Notes: generated by a model not told the origin, from the letters alone. A DNA stretch of 64,000 bases from Corbicula japonica (GCA_038501625.1 JAZAYU010000012.1:6572001-6636000), one strand, 5' to 3'; counted from the first letter of the stretch, positions 47,550-58,114 are shown. Numbers and translations are program-made.

Positions 47550-47779
47550 ATGCAGAGTACATATGAGAAGGGATGTGATGAGGTAACAGACGACAGTGGG
47601 GCGGTTGACATTTGTGCCCACTGTGCATCGGAAGATAAACTTCAGCCGGGCCTGTACTACTGCTATCAGTGTGGTTTGTTCGGTAGATACATGTGTGGAA
47701 ATTGCAATATGAAACACAGAAAGTATGCACATGAAGTAAAAAGTTTATCCGATGAAGCACAACAAAAAGAGCATAATAT
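47550..47779 (+). CDS. B-box gene 2, exon E1: first B-box zinc finger
   Basis: Same architecture as 23525-23754: ATG with A at -3, 230 nt, donor 'aatat|gtaagt', phase 2. All eight Cys/His ligands are retained (ICAHCASEDK, YYCYQCG, YMCGNCNMKH, HEV). About ten residues differ from gene 1, none of them ligands, so the finger appears to be under constraint. The upstream leader 'aggcctaccatg' is also conserved. Confidence 0.8.
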
Positions 47780-47921
47780 GTAAGTTCTCTTATGTTACTA
47801 AACCATTGTGTTACCTTCATTTTTTACCGACCAGTTATATTAAAAATATGTTTAGAAAACTTTAAAAATCACATTGAGCGCAACAAAAAGAAATCGATAT
47901 TATTTTTATTAAAAGAATCAA

Positions 47922-47950
47922 GAGAGAGAGAGAGAGAGAGAGAAAGAGAC

Positions 47951-47987
<37 letters not shown>

Positions 47988-48032
47988 CAGAGAGATAGAG
48001 AGAGAGGGAGAGAGAGAGGGAGGAAGGGAGCA
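47922..48032 (+). repeat. GA-rich microsatellite in intron 1 of gene 2
   Basis: (ga)n with 'gagaca' interruptions, about twice as long as the tract in gene 1. Long ORFs on both strands (Arg/Glu or Ser/Leu runs) are artefacts. Confidence 0.95.
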
Positions 48033-48632
48033 AATGCTTAGACAATAACAAATAAAAATAAAACAAGTAAAAACAACAATAAACACAAGGTCTATGAACA
48101 AAGATATAGTGGCCAATGGGGTTTTGGGGTGCATCTAAGTACTTTCCCTAACTAACATCGCCAGATTATTTTAAACAAAAAAAGCTCTTTTGAATACTCT
48201 TACCCACTAAAACAAACCTGATAATGCTATATGCAAAGGAATGGAAACGTATAAAAATGAATTTACTTTCACATAAAGGTTTTTGATATATCTCCCAAGT
48301 TTTCATGGTTACTGATATTCTTGTTGATGCATTATGCACCTGTATTTTCATTAATGTCATTTAGTCATTTTCAGTTATCATCATGATACAAATTATGTTT
48401 GACTAAAGAGACCTTACTCTTATAATTTCACGCCTAAAAATGCTCTCATATTCTCAGTTTATTTCTTATCTGCAGATTTTCATTCGAGAGGGGATGTGAT
48501 ACGTCTGAAGACGATAGTGAAGCGACCGACATTTGTGCTCATTGTGCCTCAGAAAGCAGCATCCAACCAGCTTTCTACTTTTGTTTTCACTGTGGCCCGT
48601 TTGGTAGATACATGTGTGAGAACTGTAACAAG

Positions 48633-49295
48633 GATGCAGTAAATAGTTTGAAGCCGTAGATGCGAATTGGCCCCGGTCAAATTTGAAGATAAGAGGTAAG
48701 TGGGCAAACTGTAAGCTTCATGACACTTTAAAATATTTTTAGATGCTATATTTGCAGTTTCACATCTGTAGCTAGGATCCCCAAAAAATGTCTGACATGC
48801 TCTTTTTGACCTTGACACTTTCAGTGTTAGGCAGGTGCTTGGAAATGCGAAACTAATACAATTCTGGCTCTGCCTTCAGTTTAACTTGCAATTCTCAAGG
48901 GGCATACAAACAAGTGTGAGTAGTGCAAAATCGAGGTGGTTATGGTATATTTTGAGTATGATTTAATGAATCAGTAGGGATTTTACCATGTGTGAGTGGC
49001 AAGCATTTATTTTGGTCATTGGCAATAAGAAAGCTGTGAGCTGATGAATGTTTGAAATTTTGCCTCGTCGGCCGACCAGTTTTCACGAACAGAATTTGAA
49101 AGTTAATGGTGCTTAAAAATCAACTGATATGTTTTGAATATAATTTTGCTTTGTTTTCATAAACTGTATGTCATTGTGATGTCAGTTATGTGCCCTTTCT
49201 GTTTCAGGTATGTGCTAGTAGGGAGCAAGTGGACTTGTCGTGTCGGCTGTGATTCTCTGGTTTGCGATATCTCAGATTAACCGTTTTCTGCCACC
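48633..49295 (+). mobile_element. Left 663 bp long terminal direct repeat of the gene 2 insertion
   Basis: By eye identical to 50418-51080. It starts 'gatgcagtaaatagtttg' and ends 'ccgttttctgccacc'. The outermost bases form a weak inverted pair (GGATGCAGTAAA and TTTTCTGCCACC). It holds splice-like words ('gaggtaagtg', 'tttctgtttcaggtatg') and a minus ORF of 60-89 codons without known motif. Confidence 0.85.
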
Positions 49296-50417
49296 TTAAG
49301 GATTTCGCTGAAATTTGTAAGTGTTCATTATGTCATAATTTTGGTCTAGAATGCTGTGTTGGACTGCCATATTTGCAAAATGACATCATTTTAAGCTGTT
49401 AAATACTTGCTGACAAGCAGATGGTTAAAAATAAAGGGAGGTAATTCCAGTTTTTGAGAAAAAAAATGCTGCACCGAGCCATAAAAACCAGTCGCGAAAT
49501 GTCAGAAATGTATATTTTCATAGAAAGTCCACCAAATACATCGTGAAAATGTCTCAAATGATTACCAAAGAGCATTTGGCATAATATTTGATAGAAAATC
49601 AAGCCGATAAAAAATAATTAAGAAAAATTAAGCTCGGCAAGCAAATTTCCACCGTCCGAGCTTTGCAAACCGAGACATAAATTCTGGTCGACTAATGAAA
49701 ATCAAGTTCTAGAACTATGTAGGGCTTGCCATGAACACTGTTATAAGTTTAGCAGGTATTTTAGCCCAGATAGGCAGGATTTGGCCTTAAGCTGTAGTCT
49801 GTTATGTCACTTTAGCTGTTTATTCCTTTCTGCAGCCAGAGGTAAGAATTTCATCATTTGCTATTTTTCATGGCCATTTTATAATTCAATCATCATTCTG
49901 GTGACATAACAGCAAGCATAAACATAAAGTGTGATGTGTGTAATGGTTGAAAAGTGGCAGTTGATTGGCAGGAAGGTATGCAGGTGGTTCATATGAGCAA
50001 CTGAAACATGATGACAGCATGGTAGGTGAGTGATTAAAGTGAATTATGGCCAGTTTTGCCTGTTTGACTGATAAAATTTGCTGTGCCTGACATATTTTTA
50101 CAAAAATAAGTGCTTGTAACAGCATATTGTTCATTGTTCATCTTCTAGGAGCTTCTTTATGGTATATGATTGTCAGGTCTTGTGGTTCCAATGTCTGTTT
50201 TGTTGCATTTCTTAGAAGCACTGTATTAATGTACTTGACTGTAAATGGAGGCAAAATTGGTCAGTTTTGGAAAGTGAGTGGTGATAGTCATTTGCTCTTT
50301 ACACCTGCCAGGATGATGATACTGGCTTGGTTTTGGTCTCACTTTGCTCAGAAAAGGTTCTAAACTTGAACAGAGATGAGTTAATGGCTTAAATGAAAAT
50401 TACTCTCAGCTCTTAAG
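49296..50417 (+). mobile_element. 1.12 kb internal region of the repeat-flanked insertion
   Basis: Lies between the two 663 bp direct repeats. Starts 'ttaaggatttcgctg' and ends 'cagctcttaag'. No ORF over 85 codons, no gag or pol motif, no recognisable primer-binding site or polypurine tract. If this is an LTR retrotransposon it is non-autonomous (TRIM/LARD-like). Confidence 0.7.
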
Positions 50418-51080
50418 GATGCAGTAAATAGTTTGAAGCCGTAGATGCGAATTGGCCCCGGTCAAATTTGAAGATAAGAGGTAAGTGGGCAAACTGTAAG
50501 CTTCATGACACTTTAAAATATTTTTAGATGCTATATTTGCAGTTTCACATCTGTAGCTAGGATCCCCAAAAAATGTCTGACATGCTCTTTTTGACCTTGA
50601 CACTTTCAGTGTTAGGCAGGTGCTTGGAAATGCGAAACTAATACAATTCTGGCTCTGCCTTCAGTTTAACTTGCAATTCTCAAGGGGCATACAAACAAGT
50701 GTGAGTAGTGCAAAATCGAGGTGGTTATGGTATATTTTGAGTATGATTTAATGAATCAGTAGGGATTTTACCATGTGTGAGTGGCAAGCATTTATTTTGG
50801 TCATTGGCAATAAGAAAGCTGTGAGCTGATGAATGTTTGAAATTTTGCCTCGTCGGCCGACCAGTTTTCACGAACAGAATTTGAAAGTTAATGGTGCTTA
50901 AAAATCAACTGATATGTTTTGAATATAATTTTGCTTTGTTTTCATAAACTGTATGTCATTGTGATGTCAGTTATGTGCCCTTTCTGTTTCAGGTATGTGC
51001 TAGTAGGGAGCAAGTGGACTTGTCGTGTCGGCTGTGATTCTCTGGTTTGCGATATCTCAGATTAACCGTTTTCTGCCACC
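50418..51080 (+). mobile_element. Right 663 bp long terminal direct repeat of the gene 2 insertion
   Basis: Second copy, same length and, as far as read, identical to 48633-49295. It is followed directly by CAAG (51081-51084), matching CAAG at 48629-48632: a 4 bp target duplication like those made by retroviral-type integrases. Confidence 0.85.
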
Positions 51081-51195
51081 CAAGCAACACAAGAGATTTG
51101 CAAACGCACACGATGTCAGGAAGTTATCAAAAGAAGCACAACAAACAAGGCAGTATCAATTGATACATAAATTAATTAAATTTACACATTACTGA

Positions 51196-52389
51196 AAGTT
51201 TTTAGCTCTAAAATCTTTCGGTCGTGTCAAAATAAAGAATTCTGTAGCAAGAAATGACTTTAGTATGTTTAAAGTGGTTTACTTTTATGAAAACAATATT
51301 TTATCTGAATCATTCTTGAGTTTCACGTGATTTCACTTTATCTAAATACAATCAATACGAAAATATCGAGATTTAAATTTCAAACAAGTTTTTGTGAAAG
51401 CCGACACTAACCATGAGCGTGGAATCTTACTTAAAGGTACTTATAAAACACGTTGCTCACTGTGATTCATTTTAGACCAAAACACATTTACTTAAAGACA
51501 GTTACTGTCAAAATGATATCACATAAAATTAACTTACAGAGAAATAAATACTGGTAGCCATCGTTTAATGTTACATTTAATGCTGTTAATATAAATCCAT
51601 TTTACAACGTTATTTTACATACAAAAGTAGATGAAAAGGGATCTTTAAAACCCGCTGAATACCATAAATATGAAGACATTGCAGGCTCGGTTTGATTGAG
51701 TCTGTTCACGGGCAATATTTCTGTCCATGCCGCCTAGCCTCGAGTTGAACGTATCTCAATATTTGTACAGGTAAACAGTACAATTTCGATCCAAGCGATG
51801 GTATGCTTATGGTGCTAAACACGAAACCTTCAATGTCCTAAGCGAGAAAACAAAGAGCGGGACTTAACAGATTGTTGACAGGGGGTCCGAGAATACAAAT
51901 CCTTCATATCACAGAGAACGTCATTGGCATAAAATTTAAAGCAGGAAGTACACCCTAGGGGAGATTAAACATTACCCAAATCAATATTGGCTGTGGTATT
52001 GAAACCATAATCAGTCAAAGAATTAGAATTATTGACACAAGGAGCGGATACGAAATCATGACGAACTGAATAAAAAATATTTCCAACTATATCTTTACGC
52101 CTTCCAAATGAGGATATTTACATGCATATTTTATTAGAAATTAGTTATTTAAATTCAGTACATAATTATGGTTGTGTAAGTTTTATGCTTTGGCTAAAGT
52201 TTCGCAAAAAATGCTATTATTTTCCCATGATTTTATTCACATTCATAGTCGTTAGTTTCATTTATATTTTACTGGTTCTAAAACAATTGTATGCATCGTA
52301 CAGCAATATAAGGTAATGATTTTGTGTTGAAGGCACTACAAAAACATGAGTTATTCTACAATTTAAATTCTGATTTCTGTTGTTTACAG
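51196..52389. other. Intron between E2 and the first cassette of gene 2
   Basis: From about 51600 it matches the gene 1 intron downstream of E5 alpha (28917-29555), not the intron downstream of E2. The alpha cassette expected here is missing. Includes a private stretch at 51690-51990. Confidence 0.65.
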
Positions 52390-52568
52390 AGGGATGCCAA
52401 TGATATCACCCACCCCCAGACAGAGACCAGTTCCCGCTCTGCGGACAAAAGCCAAGGTTGAAATGCCACAGCTTGTGACTAAGTCTATCGAGACAGTGAA
52501 GATTATTAAGGAGTCTGGTCGCACAGACAATGCTGTTGACAACCAGGCAAAAACGCCAGCTGCAACAG
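52390..52568 (+). CDS. B-box gene 2, cassette exon E3 (type b)
   Basis: Acceptor 'ttgtttacag', donor 'caacag|gtagtc', 179 nt, phases 2 and 1. It encodes SPTPRQRPVPALRTKAKVE, then MPQLVTKS and SGRTDNAVD. It matches 29556-29734 by intron context, although its 3' half is closer to the type-a E3, suggesting gene conversion between modules. Confidence 0.75.
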
Positions 52569-53643
52569 GTAGTCAAAGTAGATTATAGGAATGCAAATTT
52601 TTGACAAGCAACAGTGAATATCGTCGAAATCGTTATACAAATATTAAAGGCTCGGGTTGATTTGGTCTATTGAAGGAGCGTAATTAAATGCAAATCTGGC
52701 CCAGAATCAGTGCAACTCATTATTTTCACAAGTACCTGTCAGTGTTGTTTCAAGTTAAATTAACAGTAAAATCCGGTATGGTCATCCAGAACACCGGCCC
52801 TTTTTGACAGACTTCTTTGTGACAGCTTTTCTAACTAATGTAAACAACATTTGATAACAAAATATATCTTCGGAGTCTTTCAAAGTTCCCTTTTTATCTA
52901 TTTCAATGTCAGAGTAGCGTTGTTTGTAAAACTCTCCCGTACGATAAATCAGTGTTGTTATCAGTTTCGTCCTTTGAAGATCGTTGGTGGTTTAATAAAT
53001 CCAGGTAATTTAGACTTAGATATTGTTCAATCACCCCAAGCATATTCTTCCTGCTTTTTTAAATTTTGCCCTTGGCGTTGTCTGTGAATTACAGGATTTA
53101 TATTACACTACTAGTTCCGCCCATATTTTGGGGGGCAAACCCATTGTTTTATTTGGCGACCATACGCCGCCGAACATGTAATAGTTTAATCTTTGAAATG
53201 TCTTTAAATATTAGAACCGACTGATATTGAAGGTTAAAAGTCGATGAAACTATCAGGAGTTAGGTGCTCGTTATCAGATCAAAATCGGTCCAGAAAAAAA
53301 AACAACTTTCGTATAAAATAGTTCCTACTTTACAAAGGATTTAAAAAAAACCGTCTGTGCTCAATGAGTCAAAGTGTAATCTTAAATAACATACGACAGA
53401 CAAACAGTCAAATTAAAAGGGTTCTGCTCTATCAACATTTTGTTTTCAAGATAACAAAGATAATGAAACTGATTATTGTGGAACATTTCTCGCAAAATTA
53501 CAGCAAACAATTATAATTTCCCCATACATGATATTAAAATAATAATGACAAAATAATATGAATAGCAAGAAAGACAAATAGACATATTAACACCATAGTG
53601 ACAAAATCACCAAAGGATAATCGACACAGTTCCGTTTTTTCAG
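52569..53643. other. Intron E3-E4 of gene 2
   Basis: Parallels 29735-32063 but is about 1.25 kb shorter; the 'gaggttggtgcacctt' repeat fragment of gene 1 is absent. No exon seen. Confidence 0.6.
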
Positions 53644-53774
53644 AGAACGTACAGAGCAGTTACAGCGTAAAGGAATTAAAGACTATGTTTGAGCTGCAAA
53701 CGAAGCAAGGAAACTCGCCGTACAAACAAATGAAGGTCTCAAAAGTCACAGAAACCAAAAAACTCGATGGCAAT
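53644..53774 (+). CDS. B-box gene 2, cassette exon E4 (beta type)
   Basis: Acceptor 'ttttttcag', donor 'ggcaat|gtaaga', 131 nt, phase 1 in and phase 0 out. It encodes VKELKTMFELQTKQGNSPYK, then a basic stretch to ETKKLDGN. Beta identity comes from FELQTKQG and from the intron flanks. Confidence 0.72.
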
Positions 53775-54262
53775 GTAAGATACGACATGACAGAAGAAAA
53801 TGCATTAATAACAAATTGATAGGACTGAACAAATTATAATATTAATACAAGCTTTATTTTACAAATAACTATTACCAAGAAATTGCCAATTGATTGCATA
53901 TTTATTGATTTTCTAACCAAATGAAATAATTCACAGGTTTACAATAAATTTTGTTAATTCGCTACTTTTGAAATACTGCGTATTGATGTGATTTATGACA
54001 ACATTATTTCCTTTGTGTTGTTGTTCTGATTACAAAACGTGGACTTTTACTCAATCCTTTCTTTATTTTTTCATATTCATATAAATAGTTTTCTTTGACA
54101 TTTTTTACGAATATCAGGTGTAAATAATGGTAAAACAACTGTTTAAAGAAATATTTAAAGTTACAGAGTTTAACGAGTTAGAATAAATCATTGTGATGCT
54201 GGTAACTGGAAATAACTAGAATTTACATGCTAGTCCTATTGACGCAAAAATTTCTGTACCAG

Positions 54263-54339
54263 GTTGATCAGGTAGCAGAGCAAACAATGAACAAGAAAAT
54301 ACAGGCGGATGAAAAAGAAACGGAGTTCGTGAAAAGTAG
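54263..54339 (+). CDS. B-box gene 2, cassette exon E5 (beta type)
   Basis: Acceptor 'ttctgtaccag', donor 'agtag|gtaagt', 77 nt, phase 0 in and phase 2 out. It reads VDQVAEQTMNKKIQADEKE, then a short tail. Almost identical to 32694-32770. Confidence 0.72.
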
Positions 54340-54670
54340 GTAAGTAAGAAGTAGACTTTAATTTGTATGTGTATGTATATATTTTTATAATCCCGAACTG
54401 AAAATTGTAAAGTTAAATAGTGAATTTTAAAAACAACAACAAAAGCCTATTTTTGACATTTTAGTGTTCCAACGCACACAATTAAGCTGAACATAAATGT
54501 TAAGAAGCCTGATTTGGCAAATGCCTTGACTCAGAGTTGATCGTTACTTTTTTTTCTTTTTGCGATTAAAGGCGCATTAATATACCTGCAGTTTTTAAGT
54601 GGTATCGAAAGCCTGGTCTCAAGCAACACTTTATCGATTCAATTTTGAAGAATATGTACTATGTCGTATC

Positions 54671-55014
54671 TACGGAATTCCGTTGGGGGCCATCGTTGTT
54701 TTTCACTTTCGACCTATTGGGCGAGAACACGAAAACGCGAAACAACGATGCGATATCGCGAAAACACGATGCGAGGTCGGGAGAGTAGGATGCGAGAACG
54801 CGATATTAATATCGCGCTCTCGCATCGTACTTTCGCAACCTCGCATCGTTGTTTCGCGTTCTCGCATCGTGTTTTCGCGTTTTCGTGGTCTCGCATCGTT
54901 GTTTCGCGACCTCGCATCGTTGTTTCGCGGTCTCGCATCGTGTTTTCGCGTTTTCGTGTTCTCGCTCTTGATGTCGACAGGGCGAAACAACGAAGGCCTC
55001 AACGGAACACCGTA
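54671..55014. mobile_element. 344 bp TIR element with a palindromic minisatellite body and 6 bp TSD
   Basis: CGTATC at 54665-54670 and 55015-55020 is the target duplication; the paralogues at 33046 and 25065 lack the insert. Ends are TACGGAATTCCGTTGGGG and CCTCAACGGAACACCGTA. The body is about 20 bp units 'tcgcatcgttgtttcgcg' or variants, inverted about the exact palindrome 'gcgatattaatatcgc' at about 54800-54816. Frames on both strands stay open because the units are repeats, giving Arg/Thr/Ser-rich artefact ORFs of up to 173 codons. Confidence 0.85.
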
Positions 55015-55103
55015 CGTATCAGAATTTCACAAGTGTCAAACTGTTCATTTAAAGTATTATTTGCGCAAGGACAATCTGAAATATAAAATTATTGAAATAA
55101 CTA

Positions 55104-55284
55104 CAGTAAATCCCCTCTAGTAAGGCCACTTTTTACAATAGTTACTGGACAATAGTGGTCTGAATAGTGGTTTAGTCTCTTTTTCGGTGAGGTGGGAGTG
55201 GGCTGGAAATAGTGCAAAACTGTAAAAAGGAACATTGAAATTTTGGTCTTACTATCGAGGTGGTCTTCATGAGTAGTTTTACTG
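55104..55284 (+). mobile_element. 181 bp pogo/mariner-like MITE, TA duplication
   Basis: Starts CAGTAAATCCCCTC, ends GTAGTTTTACTG, TA on both sides. It has degenerate counterparts at the same cassette position in gene 1 (about 25220 and 33215), so the insertion predates cassette duplication. Confidence 0.8.
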
Positions 55285-55531
55285 TATTTATATTTTCAAT
55301 ACAGGGTTTATGAATCCTAAAACGAATTTAATTATTTGGGGAACAAAAGATGATAAGCGAATTTTGTGTGATATGTCGATTTCGCTTAACTATTGCAACA
55401 AAAATAATGATTTAAAAATACTAGAGTATATTACATGTTTTGAAATTCTTGTTCCGGAAAAAACATCTTAATGTCTAATTGTCAAATTTATTATTATTCT
55501 ACAATTAAATTTTGGTTATTGTCGTTTCCAG

Positions 55532-55710
55532 AGAGTTGACAATGATACCACCCACACCCAAACAGAGGGTGCTTCCCGATATGCGGACAAAAGCCAAGGT
55601 TGAAATGCCACAACTTGTGACTGAGTCTGTGGATACAGGGAAGATAATTACGTTTTCAGGTCAGACAGACAATGCTGTTGACAACCAGGCAAAAACACCA
55701 GCTTCAATAG
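55532..55710 (+). CDS. B-box gene 2, cassette exon E3 (type a)
   Basis: Acceptor 'gtcgtttccag', donor 'aatag|gtattc', 179 nt, phases 2 and 1. It encodes PPTPKQRVLPDMRTKAKVEM, 'PQLVTESVDTGKII' and SGQTDNAVD. Closest to 26198-26376 and to the broken 34191 copy. Confidence 0.75.
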
Positions 55711-56564
55711 GTATTCATAGTAGATTATAGGAATCATTGCAAATTGATGACAAGTTAACAGTGAATATCGTCGAAAACGTCAAATATGAAAATATTAAAG
55801 GCTCTCATTAAATAGTGAGTAATTAAATGCACATACTATAACCCGGGTTCATTGCAACTTCAGTGTTTGTATAAGTAAACGACACGCATCCTTTGTTTTC
55901 GGTTTTTCAACACCGGTCATCATTACCTAAGCCCATTTTATCACAGATGTCTTAACGGCAGTTGCTGTAACTAATACAAACAACAATCGGTAACAAAAAT
56001 ATCTTGTTCATATTTCATTTTAAATAATATTTGAATTTGAAAAGGTTCGGTTATATAAACTGTACGCGTAATTAGAAATTTGTAAGCGCACTTGCCTAAC
56101 AGTAATTATAGTCCAATTTATTTATTGCTGACAATTAATATATACCAGTTGACCTAAGTGGTTATCCTAAAATATGTTGCTGTTCTTAGGCAACTCAAGC
56201 AGCGGTTGGGATGCTTATTGTCCTAAAGTGCATAACAATCTCAGGAAAACAAGAGCGGTTATGTCATATGTGCGATTGTTTTCCTGTCAACGGACTCTTT
56301 CACAGTCGAAACAAATAAATTATAAGAAAGCTAGTTGATTTAAAGAAAGGTCTGCAAGTTTTAGAACCTGATCAGCACATATCATAAACCGCCCAAGAAT
56401 TTGAACAGACAGACATAAGACAGACAGAATTTAATTTTAAAAATTTGATCTATAAAAAAAGAAAATAGCATAAGTAGCAGAAAACCAATCAACAATATTT
56501 ACATCTTCCACCTTTACGCACAAAATCACCAAAGAATGGGGCTTTGACACATTTCTTTTTTCAG
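55711..56564. other. Intron E3-E4 (alpha cassette) of gene 2
   Basis: Parallels 26377-28128 of gene 1 from about 56035 on; shorter by about 0.9 kb. No exon seen. Confidence 0.6.
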
Positions 56565-56698
56565 AGAACGTAATAAGCAGTGAGAGCGTGAAGGAATTAA
56601 AGACTATGCCTGTGCTGCAACGGGTTCAAGGAATGTATCCATACAAACAAAGGAACATCACGAAAATCAGAGAAACCAGAAAACACGATTATAGCAAT
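56565..56698 (+). CDS. B-box gene 2, cassette exon E4 (alpha type)
   Basis: Acceptor 'ttttttcag', donor 'agcaat|gtaaga', 134 nt, phase 1 in and phase 0 out. It encodes SVKELKTMPVLQRVQGMYPY and a basic tail ending TRKHDYSN. One codon longer than the gene 1 alpha copy (28129). Confidence 0.72.
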
Positions 56699-57007
56699 GT
56701 AAGATATGACATGACAGAAGAAAATTCACAAATAACCAAGAGAGTAGATAGAACAAAACAAATTCAATTTCTCTCAATATAAGCAGGATTTTACATTAAT
56801 CATTACTTATAAAATATTAATACAAGCACCATCTTATAAGTTCCATTTTCCAAACTTTTGCCAAATGATTTTATATTACTAATAAATAATTTATTTTCTG
56901 GTCAAATGATGTCATTCACAAGGTTAAATAATCACTGTGATGCAGGTAACTAAAAAATAGAATTTACATGCTAGTCATATTGACACGCGCAAAAATGTCT
57001 GTACCAG

Positions 57008-57084
57008 GTTGAACAGGTAGAACAGCAAGCAATAAAATTGGAAATTCAAGCTGCTGATAAGGAAACGGACTTCGTGAATAGGAG
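57008..57084 (+). CDS. B-box gene 2, cassette exon E5 (alpha type)
   Basis: Acceptor 'tctgtaccag', donor 'aggag|gtaagt', 77 nt, phase 0 in and phase 2 out. It reads VEQVEQQAIKLEIQAADKE, then a short tail to NRR. It is the last recognisable exon of gene 2 in the window; no following E3 or terminal exon was found before 64000. Confidence 0.7.
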
Positions 57085-57477
57085 GTAAGTCCATATAAGT
57101 TCTCTGCAAACATGGGCCACATAGGGCTAAAAGTTTGTGTGTGTTTCCCTCTGGTACACAGAGGTCGGTGTTTGTGGACTATAATGAAGACACGTGCACA
57201 TTTGTAACCTATAAAGACATTATTATAAACTAAAACTACAGTAGATACCGACCATCCATATCGGTTAACGATAATAACCGATCAATTCTTCCCTAATCAG
57301 GATTTGATTCTTTTTTATTTTGCAAAGAGAATCATTATCTGTCCCTTTAACTGTAAAATATGATATAAATATAAAGTGTTGAGTCTGGTTTGGATAAAAC
57401 TGATAACTCTGCATACTCAATGACAAAGACGACACATTTCTAAATGAATGTTCCTCTGCTTGATTTATTAATGAATT
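57085..57477. other. Downstream of the last gene 2 exon, nothing recognised
   Basis: The paralogous intron similarity ends soon after the donor. A minus ORF at 57265-57642 lacks motif or splice support. Confidence 0.4.
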
Positions 57478-57660
57478 AATAAATAGCTTCCGATCATATA
57501 TCGCATTATTTATGAAGAGGCAGAGTTCAGATGCCAAAGGATATATCACCAGGAGACGTAGACCTACGCGTCTAAACGATGTCAACGATAAAATCTGCGA
57601 TACATTACCGGAAGATATTTTTTCTGATTTCAAATCTAACACGAATATGCTTAATCATGT
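57478..57660. repeat. Degenerate relative of the hairpin at 62225
   Basis: 'aatagcttccg', 'gagttcagatgc', 'gatatatcac' and 'tgcgatacattaccggaag' follow the order of the hairpin at 62225-62395, but the two arms no longer pair well. Confidence 0.65.
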
Positions 57661-58114
57661 TTATAGAGTTTGTTGTTGTTGTTTTCGCCAGGCGGTTTAT
57701 GACGTCGAAAATGGCGTGTAACGTCAATAAAGGGAAAGTATAGTGATAGATGGCAGAAAATTTACACTTCAATTTCATCCTCTATGATGAAGTCTTATTC
57801 ACCTAACGAATCGTAAGTTCTGATGGTAAACAGTGTGACGTATTATTTAAAAGGCGTGTCTACAGTAGAGCCGTTCACAATTTATTGGACGTTGCACGAT
57901 GTTTTGACGTGTGACGTCGCCTTGCACGCACGTTTTGCCACGAGTTGCTGCGAAAAAGCGTGCCGTCACTCACTTTGTTGTCAACGTAGCTATTCAAACA
58001 GCCGTTCGAAAAAGCCGTAATATTACGAATTATTTTAGTTATTTCAGTATAATGAGATTATTAATGAGTGTAAATATAAGGATTGAATCAATAGTTGATG
58101 GTTTCCATTTAAGG
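57661..58114. other. Non-coding, CpG- and CRE-rich
   Basis: Contains several 'gacgtc' and 'gtgacg' words (57702, 57905, 57915). 58081-58110 is the reverse complement of 61703-61732 with few changes, so it belongs to a larger palindromic arrangement. Confidence 0.5.

Larger units (their letters stand above)
45277..48632 (+). repeat. Segmental duplication, copy A' (5' part of B-box gene 2)
   Basis: Collinear with 20746-24520. It carries private insertions at 45765-45818 and 46225-46620 and lacks the 620 bp foldback and the 178 bp MITE of copy A. The duplicate continues at 51085-51195 beyond the large insertion. Confidence 0.9.
48476..51195 (+). pseudogene. B-box gene 2, exon E2, split by a 2.45 kb insertion
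   Basis: Acceptor 'cttatctgcag' and exon sequence run from 48476 to 48632. The homologous remainder resumes at 51085 and reaches the conserved ACAAG|GC point at 51149 or the stop at 51193-51195. The interruption falls between the sixth Cys of the second finger and its His ligands, with CAAG on both sides. Unless the insert is spliced out, the second finger is destroyed. The insert reads into a stop within a few codons. Apart from the insert the exon has no lesion, so the disruption is recent. Confidence 0.85.

Noticed and set aside
47862..48134. Ser/Leu-rich ORFs over the GA microsatellite
   Set aside because: Pure microsatellite translation inside an intron.
54599..55120. Overlapping Arg/Ser/Thr-rich ORFs on both strands, up to 173 codons
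   Set aside because: They are translations of a 20 bp CpG-rich minisatellite inside a TIR element; open frames on both strands at once reflect repeat periodicity.
57265..57642. 125-codon minus-strand ORF
   Set aside because: No motif, no splice context, and it overlaps a degenerate hairpin-related repeat.
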